Source: Confluentibacter flavum (GTDB taxonomy: Bacteria > Bacteroidota > Bacteroidia > Flavobacteriales > Flavobacteriaceae). From it: DNA of 64,000 nt. The stretch covers positions 52,342 to 116,341 of the forward strand of contig NZ_PJEO01000049.1 of the NCBI RefSeq assembly GCF_002843175.1, read 5' to 3'. Every line of letters starts with the position of its first letter. Positions within the stretch are counted from its first letter, which is position 1. The position numbers and the translations under genes were made by a program. Below are positions 19,035 through 27,444 of this stretch, one piece after another. The notes below the pieces were generated by a model. That model saw only the letters and a program-made list of their open reading frames with translations, ran no database searches and was not told where the DNA came from.

Positions 19035-19742
19035 TTATTTGTTTTTAAAAGGTGTTGCTATATGTCCTCTAAGCACAATATCAAATCGATATCCCAATGC
19101 GAAATCTGGTTCGGTAACAGAAAGGTCGAAACTAGAAATTAGTAATTCCTTTCCTCTTTTTGGAATGGCATTATAAATTGGGTCGTATTCAAGTAATGGG
19201 TCTCCAGGAAAATACATTTGTGTTATAAGCCTACTCGAAATATCACCTCCAAAAAGTGAAAAATGGATATGGTTGGGACGCCATGCATTTTGGTGATTTC
19301 CCCAAGGATAAGCACCTGGTTTTATGGTGTAAAACTTATAATTTCCATGAGTATCTGTCATGCATCTTCCAGTACCTAAAAAATTGGGGTCTAGTGGCGC
19401 ATTGTGCTGGTCTACTTTATGGACGTAGCGTCCGGCAGCATTTGCTTGCCAAACCTCAAGCAACGTGTTAGAGATAGGTTGCCCTAATTCGTTTGTTACT
19501 TTGCCTTGAACTACAATACGTTCACCAATTGGCTCCCCATCTATAATGGCGTTTTTTGTTAAGTCGTGGTCTAATACTCCCAATTTAAAATCATTAAAAA
19601 CTGGACCTGATAATTCAGATAATGTTTTTTTAGTAATTACTAAAGGTTTGCTGGATGCTCTAAGAATCGTCGATTTATATTCAGTAGCTTGATATGGCGG
19701 ATGAATATCCATATCAAAATGATTATTGATTAGTTTACTCAT
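19035..19742 (-). CDS. pcaH: Protocatechuate 3,4-dioxygenase beta subunit
   Basis: A protein of 235 residues with all four Fe(III) ligands visible: Tyr in GRYVH, Tyr in GAYPWG and two His in RPNHIHFS. LEVWQANAAGRYVH is the classical intradiol motif. It is the first gene of the pca operon. I use the ATG at 19740-19742. An in-frame TTG seven codons upstream overlaps the proposed -7 element (19761-19768), so it cannot be translated from that promoter. Confidence 0.94.
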   Translation of the reverse strand: MSKLINNHFDMDIHPPYQATEYKSTILRASSKPLVITKKTLSELSGPVFNDFKLGVLDHDLTKNAIIDGEPIGERIVVQGKVTNELGQPISNTLLEVWQANAAGRYVHKVDQHNAPLDPNFLGTGRCMTDTHGNYKFYTIKPGAYPWGNHQNAWRPNHIHFSLFGGDISSRLITQMYFPGDPLLEYDPIYNAIPKRGKELLISSFDLSVTEPDFALGYRFDIVLRGHIATPFKNK

Positions 19743-19760
19743 GTCTCTTTTAGTATAAGA

Positions 19761-19786
19761 CAAAGATATCTTGATAACAGATTATC
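19761..19786 (-). promoter_or_regulatory. Putative pca operon promoter with an inverted repeat at the -33 position
   Basis: Read on the minus strand, TATCTTTG (19761-19768) fits the -7 consensus TAnnTTTG, about 20 bp before the pcaH ATG. No TTG sits at -33. A perfect inverted repeat GATAA-CAGA-TTATC (19773-19786) lies just upstream of the -7 element, where an activator would replace the missing -33 contact. The divergent AraC-type regulator is the obvious candidate. Confidence 0.5.
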
Positions 19787-19873
19787 TTACTGGATAAAAT
19801 AATTTTTAACTTGTACAAAATTAACATTTTATAGTGCAGTGTTATTTTAAATTTGTTATTTTGTAATGTAATC

Positions 19874-19925
19874 ACTTAAATTTAAGATAAATACATTAAT
19901 AAATGTATATTTTACTTAAATTTAA
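19874..19925 (+). promoter_or_regulatory. Direct and inverted repeats upstream of the AraC-type regulator
   Basis: ACTTAAATTTAA occurs at 19874-19885 and again at 19914-19925, a 40-bp step. Between them is the inverted repeat ATACATT-AATA-AATGTAT (19891-19908). The cluster ends 21 bp before the regulator ATG, so autoregulation is possible. The region is very AT-rich, so chance repeats are more likely than elsewhere. Confidence 0.35.
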
Positions 19926-19946
19926 ATTGTAATATATTAACATCTT

Positions 19947-20816
19947 ATGAAGCCAATCTTGCAATTTAAAGGGTTGTATGGGGATAATCAGTCTTCATAT
20001 TTATCAGAATTTATACATTTTGAACCTTTAGAATTTAGGAGTAAAATCTATTCTTGGGAGATTAACCAACATGTGCATTCAGAGTTGTTCCAGATATTTA
20101 TAATTAAATCTGGAAATGGCACGCTGGTTTCTGGTAAAAACAAAATCACTATAAATAGTCCTTCAGTAATTACAATACCAGCTTCTATCATGCATGGCTT
20201 TTCTTTTGACCCTAATGTTGAAGGTGATGTGTTGACTTTTTCTGATAGTTATATTGAAAACGTTTTAAAAGAAAATCCACAATTGTATTTGAAATTGAAT
20301 AAAATCAACCAGTTTTTTTTTGTTGAGGAAACCACTCATTTTAATAACTTATTATATTTAGTTAAAAACATTAGCAATGAAATTTTAAATGAAGCTATAG
20401 AAAGGCAACTAGCGTTAAAATCTTATTTTCAATTACTTTTTTTAGAATTATATCGAAAGGGGTTAATAGTCGATAACCTAGAATTACAAACCTCTAATAG
20501 AACATTGTTGTATTTTCAGCAATTCCAAAAATTGATTAAACAGTCCATGCGTAGTCCGTTAACTATCGAAGAGTATGCTTTAAAGTTGGGCATTACACAA
20601 ATGCATTTAAATAGAGTTTGTCATGCTGTAGTTGGAGAGTCTGCTTTAAAAGTAGTACAGAGTTTTATGATAAATGAAGCTAAGAAATATTTGTTGAATA
20701 CATCATATTCTATATCCGAAATCGCTTATTTTTTAAATTTTAATGACCCTGCTTATTTCAGTAGATTATTTAAAAAGCTGGTAGGAGTTCCACCTGGAGA
20801 GTTTAGGAAATCTTAA
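19947..20816 (+). CDS. AraC family regulator, PobR-like
   Basis: A protein of 289 residues. It has an N-terminal cupin-type effector domain (about 25-150, with SWEINQHVHSELFQIF and PASIMHGFSF) and a C-terminal double helix-turn-helix (about 185-289) ending in FKKLVGVPPGEFRK. The architecture and the DWEI/HxH region resemble PobR/HpaA-type activators that respond to 4-hydroxybenzoate or hydroxyphenylacetate. Its position, divergent from pcaH with a 204-bp shared intergenic region, supports control of the pca/pob operon. The effector is inferred from context. Confidence 0.85.
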   Translation: MKPILQFKGLYGDNQSSYLSEFIHFEPLEFRSKIYSWEINQHVHSELFQIFIIKSGNGTLVSGKNKITINSPSVITIPASIMHGFSFDPNVEGDVLTFSDSYIENVLKENPQLYLKLNKINQFFFVEETTHFNNLLYLVKNISNEILNEAIERQLALKSYFQLLFLELYRKGLIVDNLELQTSNRTLLYFQQFQKLIKQSMRSPLTIEEYALKLGITQMHLNRVCHAVVGESALKVVQSFMINEAKKYLLNTSYSISEIAYFLNFNDPAYFSRLFKKLVGVPPGEFRKS

Positions 20817-21031
20817 AAAATTTTTTATTAAAAAATTGATATTGCATAGTTTTATTTCAAAAGTGGATAATTTTCAATAAATCCTTTTATCAAATTTGCA
20901 ATTCATCTTGAATGATTTAATAATTAAGAGCTTTATTATTTAGTATATAATTATGTTTTATAATTTACATAAAGCATGTTTCCATGTTGTTGTAATTGTA
21001 ACAAATAGCTTGAATAAATGTCTTTGATAAT

Positions 21032-22255
21032 TTGAAAAACAGACTAAATATAATTGATAAAAAAAATATTTATATCCTATCAGGATCAAGAACTCCGATG
21101 GGGTCTCATGGTGGAGTATTGGCTACAATTCCTGCAATCCAATTAGGGGCAATTGCTATTAAATCAGCAATTGAAAAAGCAAAGGCTATCAATGACGATA
21201 TTGAAACAGTAATATTTGGAAACGTACTTTCCGCAAATTTAGGGCAAGCGCCTGCTCGTCAAGCTTCTATGGATGCAGGTTTACCAGAAAATATTTGTGC
21301 AACAACCGTTAATAAAGTTTGTGCATCTGGTATGAAAGCTGTTAGTATGCTTTTTAATGATATATATGTTGGTAATTGCGAAATTGGAGTTGCAGGTGGT
21401 ATGGAAAACATGAGTCAGGTTCCACATTATTTACCTAATGCACGATTTGGTTTAGGCTTTGGCAATTCATTATTAGTTGATGGTCTAGCCAAAGATGGTT
21501 TGACCGATGTCTATAATAATACATCAATGGGTGTGTCAGGTGATAAAACAGCTGAAAAATATAATATTAGTAGAGAAACCCAAGATAATTTTGCTGAGCA
21601 ATCTTATAAAAAGGCGGCAAACGCATGGCAAAATGGATTTTTCGCAAATGAAATCACTTCAGTTATTGTTCCACAAAGAAGAGGCGACTCTATTGAGGTT
21701 AATGAAGATGAAACCTATAAAAAAGCAAACTTTGAAAAAATGCGTCAATTAAAGCCAGCTTTTTCAACAAATGGAACAGTTACAGCCGCTAATGCAAGTC
21801 CAATGAGTGACGGTGCAAGTGCTTTAGTTTTGGCCAGTGAAGCATTTGTTAATACTAAGAATCTAAAGCCATTATCTCGTATAATAGCTTATGCAGAAGC
21901 AGAGCAAGATCCAATGTTTTTTACGACGTCGCCAGTTTTGGCAACTCAAAAAGTTCTAGAAAGAGCCAACTTAACAATCGGAGATATTGATTTTTTTGAA
22001 GTTAATGAAGCTTTTTCTGTAGTGCCAATAGCTTTTATGCAAATGTTAGATGTAGATCCAGAAAAGGTAAATGTTTTTGGGGGTGCAGTAGCTATAGGTC
22101 ATCCTTTAGGAAGTTCTGGAAGCAGAATTATAGTCACACTATTGAATGTTTTGCAGAGTAATAATGGTAAGTATGGATTGGCGACTATTTGTAATGGTGG
22201 TGGTGGAGCAAGCTCAATAATTATTGAAAATTTGAATTATGAACAAAAAAGTTGA
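21032..22255 (+). CDS. Acetyl-CoA acetyltransferase-type thiolase
   Basis: A protein of 407 residues. Catalytic Cys in [10 protein letters not shown] (near 102), [10 protein letters not shown] with the His, and CNGGGGASS with the second Cys are the pattern of acetoacetyl-CoA thiolases (AtoB-like), distinct from the PcaF form encoded on the other strand. The start is TTG at 21032; no in-frame ATG precedes the conserved [12 protein letters not shown]. It overlaps the next gene by 17 bp. With the CoA-transferase pair it would convert acetoacetate, or another beta-keto acid from ring cleavage, to acetyl-CoA units. Confidence 0.88.
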   Translation: MKNRLNIIDKKNIYILSGSRTPMGSHGGVLATIPAIQLGAIAIKSAIEKAKAINDDIETVIFGNVLSANLGQAPARQASMDAGLPENICATTVNKVCASGMKAVSMLFNDIYVGNCEIGVAGGMENMSQVPHYLPNARFGLGFGNSLLVDGLAKDGLTDVYNNTSMGVSGDKTAEKYNISRETQDNFAEQSYKKAANAWQNGFFANEITSVIVPQRRGDSIEVNEDETYKKANFEKMRQLKPAFSTNGTVTAANASPMSDGASALVLASEAFVNTKNLKPLSRIIAYAEAEQDPMFFTTSPVLATQKVLERANLTIGDIDFFEVNEAFSVVPIAFMQMLDVDPEKVNVFGGAVAIGHPLGSSGSRIIVTLLNVLQSNNGKYGLATICNGGGGASSIIIENLNYEQKS

Positions 22256-22937
22256 GAACGTAGCAAAAGCTATGATCGATTTAAAGAATGGTGACACCTT
22301 AATGCTTGGTGGTTTTGGGCTTTGTGGTATTCCAGAAAATGCTATATCTGAGTTAGTGAGATTGGGAGTAAAAGACTTAACCTGTATTTCGAATAATGCC
22401 GGTGTAGATGATTTCGGATTAGGTTTATTGCTTCATAAAAAACAAATAAAAAAAATGATTTCATCCTATGTAGGTGAAAACGATGAGTTTGAACGTCAAA
22501 TGCTTTCAGGAGAACTAGATGTAGAATTGATTCCCCAAGGAACTTTAGCAGAACGTTGTAGAGCAGCACAGGCTGGGTTTCCAGTAATATTTACACCAGC
22601 AGGTTATGGAACCGAAGTAGCAGAAGGAAAAGAAACGCGTGAATTTGATGGTAAGATGAATGTGATGGAATATGCTTTTAAAGCAGATTTTGCATTTGTA
22701 AAAGCATGGAAAGGTGATGAGGCAGGAAATTTAATTTTTAAAGGAACAGCCAGAAATTTTAACCCAAATATGTGTGGTGCAGCAAAAATTACAGTAGCTG
22801 AGGTTGAAGAATTGGTTCCTTTAGGCACATTAGATCCTAACCAAATTCATATTCCTGGAATTTTTATTCAGCGGATTTTCCAAGGAAAAAATTACGAAAA
22901 AAGAATTGAACAACGAACCGTGAGATCGAGAAGTTAA
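22239..22937 (+). CDS. scoA: 3-oxoacid CoA-transferase subunit A
   Basis: A protein of 232 residues, the normal length of an unfused A subunit. It shows [13 protein letters not shown], the glycine-rich stretch [21 protein letters not shown] and [17 protein letters not shown]. Together with ScoB it forms the succinyl-CoA:3-ketoacid CoA-transferase. It overlaps the thiolase gene by 17 bp and is separated from scoB by a 94-bp spacer that holds a palindromic repeat. Confidence 0.92.
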   Translation: MNKKVENVAKAMIDLKNGDTLMLGGFGLCGIPENAISELVRLGVKDLTCISNNAGVDDFGLGLLLHKKQIKKMISSYVGENDEFERQMLSGELDVELIPQGTLAERCRAAQAGFPVIFTPAGYGTEVAEGKETREFDGKMNVMEYAFKADFAFVKAWKGDEAGNLIFKGTARNFNPNMCGAAKITVAEVEELVPLGTLDPNQIHIPGIFIQRIFQGKNYEKRIEQRTVRSRS

Positions 22938-22943
22938 ATTAGT

Positions 22944-23026
22944 TGTCATTCCTGCGAAAGCAAGAATTCAATATAAAAATAGAAAAGTTTTAATTAAAAC
23001 AGATTCCTGCCTAAGCAGGAATGACA
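22944..23026 (+). repeat. REP-like palindromic element between scoA and scoB
   Basis: TGTCATTCCTGC (22944-22955) and its exact complement GCAGGAATGACA (23015-23026) bracket the spacer. Each arm is followed inward by a second partial copy (CGAAAGCAAGAATT and GATTCCTGCCTAA). Sequences of this kind are dispersed repeats in flavobacterial genomes. It could form a stem in the mRNA and alter the ScoA:ScoB ratio or mRNA stability. Confidence 0.6.
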
Positions 23027-23031
23027 TAGAA

Positions 23032-23685
23032 ATGTTAGATAAAATAGGAATTGCCAAGCGCTTAGCAAAAGAACTAAAAGATGGATACTATGTAAATCTA
23101 GGTATCGGGATTCCAACGTTGGTGGCTAATTATGTTCCAAAAAGTATAGCTGTTGAGTTTCAGAGTGAAAATGGTGTTTTAGGTATGGGACCGTTCCCCT
23201 TTGAGGGAGACGAAGATGCCGATGTTATTAATGCAGGTAAACAAACCATTACAACCTTGCCTGGAGCTAGTTTTTTCGATTCTGCATTAAGTTTTTCAAT
23301 GATTCGAGGAAAACATGTAAACTTAACAATTTTAGGAGCTATGGAAGTTTCAGAAAATGGCGATATAGCTAACTGGAAAATACCTGGTAAAATGGTAAAA
23401 GGTATGGGAGGTGCTATGGATTTGGTTGCAAGTGCAGAAAACATAATTGTAGCCATGATGCATACAAATAAAGCAGGAGATTCTAAACTTCTTAAAAATT
23501 GCTTATTACCACTTACGGGTGTTGGTTGTGTAAAAAAAATAGTGACCAATTTAGCAGTATTAGAAGTAACTAGGCTGGGATTTAAACTTTTGGAAAGGGC
23601 TCCAGGGGTTTCTGTTGAAGATATTAAAAAAGTAACAGAAGGCACTTTGATAATTGATGGAGAAATTCCAGAAATGAGCTTTTGA
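23032..23685 (+). CDS. scoB: 3-oxoacid CoA-transferase subunit B
   Basis: A protein of 217 residues with [13 protein letters not shown] near the N-terminus and the active-site Glu in SENGVLGMGPFP (near residue 45), followed by GGAMDLV. It is the partner of ScoA. It is in the same family as the B half of the fused CoA-transferase at 13490-14836 but clearly a separate lineage. Its end closes the thiolase-scoA-scoB unit; 316 bp without a gene follow. Confidence 0.92.
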   Translation: MLDKIGIAKRLAKELKDGYYVNLGIGIPTLVANYVPKSIAVEFQSENGVLGMGPFPFEGDEDADVINAGKQTITTLPGASFFDSALSFSMIRGKHVNLTILGAMEVSENGDIANWKIPGKMVKGMGGAMDLVASAENIIVAMMHTNKAGDSKLLKNCLLPLTGVGCVKKIVTNLAVLEVTRLGFKLLERAPGVSVEDIKKVTEGTLIIDGEIPEMSF

Positions 23686-24001
23686 AAAATTAAAAACTAT
23701 TTTTTTCAATATCATATATTATTCAGTGAAACCTGTGTCATTTATTTTTTAAAAATAGTCACAAATTCTAAATAAAACTTGAATATTTAATTAATGTGAG
23801 TAAAGTTAAGATATAGAGTTTATGAACATTTTTATCACATAATATGTTTATTTTATTGAAAAAAGAATTGAAATTGCATACAAATACAATGTAATAGACA
23901 ATTTTTGAGATTCTTTTTTCATGAAATTTGTAGTTAGTAGTTTTATTAAAATAAAATGGAGTTTAAAATTTTTTAAAGGAAGTAATAATAAATTTTAGTC
24001 A
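23686..24001. other. Gene-free stretch upstream of the cyclase gene
   Basis: 316 bp of AT-rich DNA with no open frame or hairpin terminator that I can support. It presumably holds the promoter of the 24002 gene. A TTGCATAC string at 23874-23881 also occurs at 29713 and 47453, but such strings are expected a few times by chance. Confidence 0.5.
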
Positions 24002-24760
24002 ATGAAAATAATAGATCTTTCGGTAACAATTTCTGATGAAATAAAAGAGCCACTGCCAATAAAAATTTCATATGAAACTCATGAAGAATGTGCAGATAAT
24101 GTTGGTAAAATATTATTCAAAGACGTTGAAGGTGATATTTTTATGAATGGAAAAGGTCTTGCTGGGGAAATGTTAAGTTTGTCTACTCATAGTGGGACTC
24201 ATGTTGACGCACCTTATCATTATGCCCCTACATGCAATGGAAAACCTTCTAGAACCATTGACGAAATGCCATTAGATTGGTTTTTTCGAGATGGTGTTGT
24301 TTTAGATTTCACTGATAAGCCAAGTGGTTATATGTTTGAACCAGAGGATTTGATAGAAAAATTAAATGCTATAAAGTATAACTTAAAGCCATATGATATT
24401 GTGCTTATTCGTTGCGATGCAGATAAAAGAATACATGATGAAGATTATGTAAAAATCCATGTAGGAGCATCAGCAAAGGCTACCCATTGGCTTATTGACC
24501 AGGGCATAAAGGTAATGGGCACAGATGGCTGGGGTTGGGATATTCCACTTCATATACAAGTAGAAAAGTTTAAAAAATCGCCACGTCCAGGCATTATATG
24601 GGAAGCACATTATGTGGGTATTGAAAAGGAATACTGCCAAATAGAAAAATTAGCAAATTTAGATCAATTACCTCCTTTTGGATTTAAAGTAGCTTGCTTT
24701 CCAGCAAAAATAAAACAAGCAAGCGGAGGTTGGACAAGAGCCGTTGCCATAATTGATTAA
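24002..24760 (+). CDS. Cyclase family protein (kynurenine formamidase-like metal hydrolase)
   Basis: A protein of 252 residues of the cyclase/kynurenine formamidase fold. The metal-binding signature HSGTHVDAPYHY (near residues 62-73) is intact, and a second conserved region is MGTDGWGWDIP. Members hydrolyse amide, lactone or cyclic ketone bonds using zinc or manganese. In this cluster a lactone or cyclic ring-cleavage product is a plausible substrate, but none can be named. It is the first gene of the plus-strand catabolic cluster, followed after 53 bp by an MFS transporter. Confidence 0.82.
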   Translation: MKIIDLSVTISDEIKEPLPIKISYETHEECADNVGKILFKDVEGDIFMNGKGLAGEMLSLSTHSGTHVDAPYHYAPTCNGKPSRTIDEMPLDWFFRDGVVLDFTDKPSGYMFEPEDLIEKLNAIKYNLKPYDIVLIRCDADKRIHDEDYVKIHVGASAKATHWLIDQGIKVMGTDGWGWDIPLHIQVEKFKKSPRPGIIWEAHYVGIEKEYCQIEKLANLDQLPPFGFKVACFPAKIKQASGGWTRAVAIID

Positions 24761-24813
24761 TAACGATTTTTATGAATTTAATAGATATTATATAACAGGA
24801 ATAAATCGCATAA

Positions 24814-26040
24814 ATGATAAATGAAAAATCGTCTAGCCAAACAAAATTTCTGGCCGTCATTTTTCTAGCCGTCTTTTTAGATTTGTTAGGAGTGACTATT
24901 ATAATACCTGTAATACCTGCCTTGTTTGAAGGAGAACACGCTATGTTTTCTGGTTTTCAAGTAGGAACGAGATCTTTGCTTTATGGATTGCTAATAGGAT
25001 GTTATTCCATCATGCAATTTATAGGAGCGCCGGTACTTGGAGCTTTATCTGATAGATACGGTCGCAAACCTATTTTATCTATTGCATTAACCGGCGCATT
25101 TATTGGTTATACCTTGTTTGGTTATGCTATATTGGAAAACATAATTTGGTTATTGTTTTTAGCACGAATGGTTCCTGGTTTTATGGGAGGGAATATAGCG
25201 GTGATTTATTCTGCAATTGCCGATATAAGTTCGGAAAAAGAAAAAATTAAAAACTTTGGGCTAGTTGGTTCTGCTTTTGGATTAGGGTTTATAATAGGGC
25301 CTGGTTTGGGGGGTGTATTGGCAGACAAAAGTGTTGTTAGTTGGTTTAACTATGCAACGCCTTTTTGGTTTACAGCAATTTTAACATTGATAAATATTAT
25401 TTTAATTAGATTCTTTTTTCCTGAAACCTTAAAGGTTCGTACCAATAAGAAAATTTCTATTTTACAAGGAGTGAACAATTTAAAAAAAATAGCTTTTTTG
25501 AGTAATCTTAAAAACGTATTTGCCATTGTTTTCTTGGTAACACTTGGCTTTACATTTTTTACCCAATTCTATTCGGTGCACCTCTTCAGAAAATATGGTT
25601 ATTCCGTTAAAGATATCGGAACACTATTTTTATGGACAGGCATTTTTCTTGTCATTGCACAATCGTTTATTGTTAGAATTATTTCTAAAATGTATTTACC
25701 TAAACAAGTACTAAAATGGTCATTACTTTTTTTAAGTTTATTTTTAGTTTTACTCATATTTTGCGATGAAACTTGGAAAATTTATCTAATGAACGCACTT
25801 ATAGCGTTGGCTTTTGGCATCAGCTCACCTAACTTAACAGGTTTGGTGTCTAACAATGCCGAACCAAATCAGCAAGGGGAAGTTCTTGGACTTAATCAAT
25901 CAATAACCTCTCTCGCGCAAGTATTGCCACCTTTAATTGGTGGTTTACTGTTGGGATTAGATTCTGTGTATCCCATATTAACTGGAGGCTTGGTCTGTTT
26001 TGTGGCTGTAATTCTTTTTTGGTTACGCCGTGCATTATAG
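24814..26040 (+). CDS. MFS transporter, TetA/TCR-like
   Basis: A protein of 408 residues with about twelve hydrophobic segments. The motif A loop is GALSDRYGRKPIL (near residue 80), and LGVTIIIPVIPALF in TM1 is typical of the TCR/Tet drug-proton antiporter group. It may export a toxic intermediate or import an aromatic acid; direction and substrate are not readable. It lies between the cyclase-family gene and an AraC-type regulator, in the same direction. Confidence 0.88.
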   Translation: MINEKSSSQTKFLAVIFLAVFLDLLGVTIIIPVIPALFEGEHAMFSGFQVGTRSLLYGLLIGCYSIMQFIGAPVLGALSDRYGRKPILSIALTGAFIGYTLFGYAILENIIWLLFLARMVPGFMGGNIAVIYSAIADISSEKEKIKNFGLVGSAFGLGFIIGPGLGGVLADKSVVSWFNYATPFWFTAILTLINIILIRFFFPETLKVRTNKKISILQGVNNLKKIAFLSNLKNVFAIVFLVTLGFTFFTQFYSVHLFRKYGYSVKDIGTLFLWTGIFLVIAQSFIVRIISKMYLPKQVLKWSLLFLSLFLVLLIFCDETWKIYLMNALIALAFGISSPNLTGLVSNNAEPNQQGEVLGLNQSITSLAQVLPPLIGGLLLGLDSVYPILTGGLVCFVAVILFWLRRAL

Positions 26041-26088
26041 ATTAAATTTCTTAAATTAGTAATACTTATCATATTATAAAAATATATT

Positions 26089-27012
26089 GTGGATAACAAA
26101 TTTGGAAATAATTATAAAGATTCAATGCTTTTAAAGCTTGAAGAAATTTTGGCTATATTTCCTGAAAGGTTGAGAAGCAAATCAAGAACCTATTTCAAAA
26201 GTTTCCATATTAATAGAATTAAAGATTTCGCTCCCTTTGTAAGTCATAAAAGACCCCCATATAGAAAAAGAGTTACAGATTTCATGTTAGTAACCAAAGG
26301 GAATTCTGTTCGAACCAAAGGTCTTAATCAATATGAGTTAAAACCAAATACAGTTTTCTTTATTCCCGCTTTTCAAATAAGAACCACAGAGTTTAATAGC
26401 GATGATTTAGATGGTTACTTTTGTCATTTTGATGACACGATATTCGATAATAAACTTTTCCCACAAGAAAGTTTTAAAAATTTTTCTTTTCTTCAATATT
26501 TAGGGAATCCATTGATAAATATACCAGAAAGTGAAATGATGTATATTACTCATTTAATGGAGCAATTAATTGTAGAATATCAAAACGAAAGTATTGATGA
26601 TTTTAAAGTTATATCTTCAATTTTGATGGCATTATTCTATAAGCTTGGTAGTTATGATAATGAGGTATATCCAAAGCTAAAAAATAAAGCATCAATATTA
26701 ACACAGCGTTACAAAAATGAGTTGATGAAGCATATTTATGATTTGCATTTCGTTGCTGATTATGCTGATTTATTGGGTGTTTCTCAGAATTATTTAAACC
26801 TATGTGTGAAAAAAACTATTGGAAAAACCGCATTAACATTACTTACCGATATGCAGTTAATTGAAGCAAAATCTTTGTTACGTCAATCTGAGATGAACAT
26901 AAGTGAAATAGGCTTCGCTTTAGCTGATAAAAACCCTAGCGATTTTAGCCGCTTCTTTAAAGCAAAAACGGGTTTTACTCCTCGAGAATTTCGAAATAAT
27001 GCAGATTTTTAA
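26089..27012 (+). CDS. AraC family transcriptional regulator
   Basis: A protein of 307 residues. The N-terminal cupin-like sensor domain (about 30-150) contains TDFMLVTKGNSVRTKGLNQY. The C-terminal AraC double HTH (about 205-303) contains VSQNYLNLCVKKTIGKTA and ends FFKAKTGFTPREFR. This domain set is common in Bacteroidota catabolic loci. The start is GTG at 26089; an ATG 12 codons later is possible. It probably controls the C-glycoside cluster downstream, since it sits at its head and is a second regulator distinct from the pca one. Confidence 0.87.
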   Translation: MDNKFGNNYKDSMLLKLEEILAIFPERLRSKSRTYFKSFHINRIKDFAPFVSHKRPPYRKRVTDFMLVTKGNSVRTKGLNQYELKPNTVFFIPAFQIRTTEFNSDDLDGYFCHFDDTIFDNKLFPQESFKNFSFLQYLGNPLINIPESEMMYITHLMEQLIVEYQNESIDDFKVISSILMALFYKLGSYDNEVYPKLKNKASILTQRYKNELMKHIYDLHFVADYADLLGVSQNYLNLCVKKTIGKTALTLLTDMQLIEAKSLLRQSEMNISEIGFALADKNPSDFSRFFKAKTGFTPREFRNNADF

Positions 27013-27151
27013 ATTATGTGAAAATAGCATAGTTATTCATTTTATGTGCATATAATTACAGATTTAATAAAATTAAATTTGTTTAAATAACAACAGTTAA
27101 GTCTAAAACAGATTTAATTATGAAGTTTTTCACATTTAACAAATAACAATA

Positions 27152-27430
27152 ATGGACCGAAATGCATTAGGGTAAGAATTGAATTCGTTGAAAAAGGAGA
27201 TTGCTTATTTAAAAAAAATCGAAAACAGAGCTAGTGACCTTGATTAAGTAGAAAATCTTATGAATAGACACATATATTATCATAATGTCTTTGAATTTGA
27301 TTTAATGTGCTTAGTTTGGTGAGGATAGTCAATCTGTTATTATGACTCTAGCAGGAGAGGAAATAGAAAACCCAATACTTCCTTATAGAACATTTACTGG
27401 CCAGACTTAGAGCCTAAAACCAACTAAACT
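27152..27430 (+). pseudogene. Decayed SnoaL/NTF2-like gene
   Basis: From an ATG at 27152 one frame reads as protein-like sequence (ELNSLKKEIAYLKKIENRAS, then VENLMNRHIYYHNVFEFDL) but is broken by TAA codons at codons 8 and 32 and further stops near codon 60. A second coding-like patch (TLAGEEIENPILPYRTF) follows around 27345 with another stop. The helix with RHIYYH resembles the N-terminus of SnoaL-like/NTF2-family proteins. An intact, different SnoaL-like protein is encoded at 38184. The middle appears deleted. Confidence 0.5.
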
Positions 27431-27444
27431 ATGCAAAACACACA

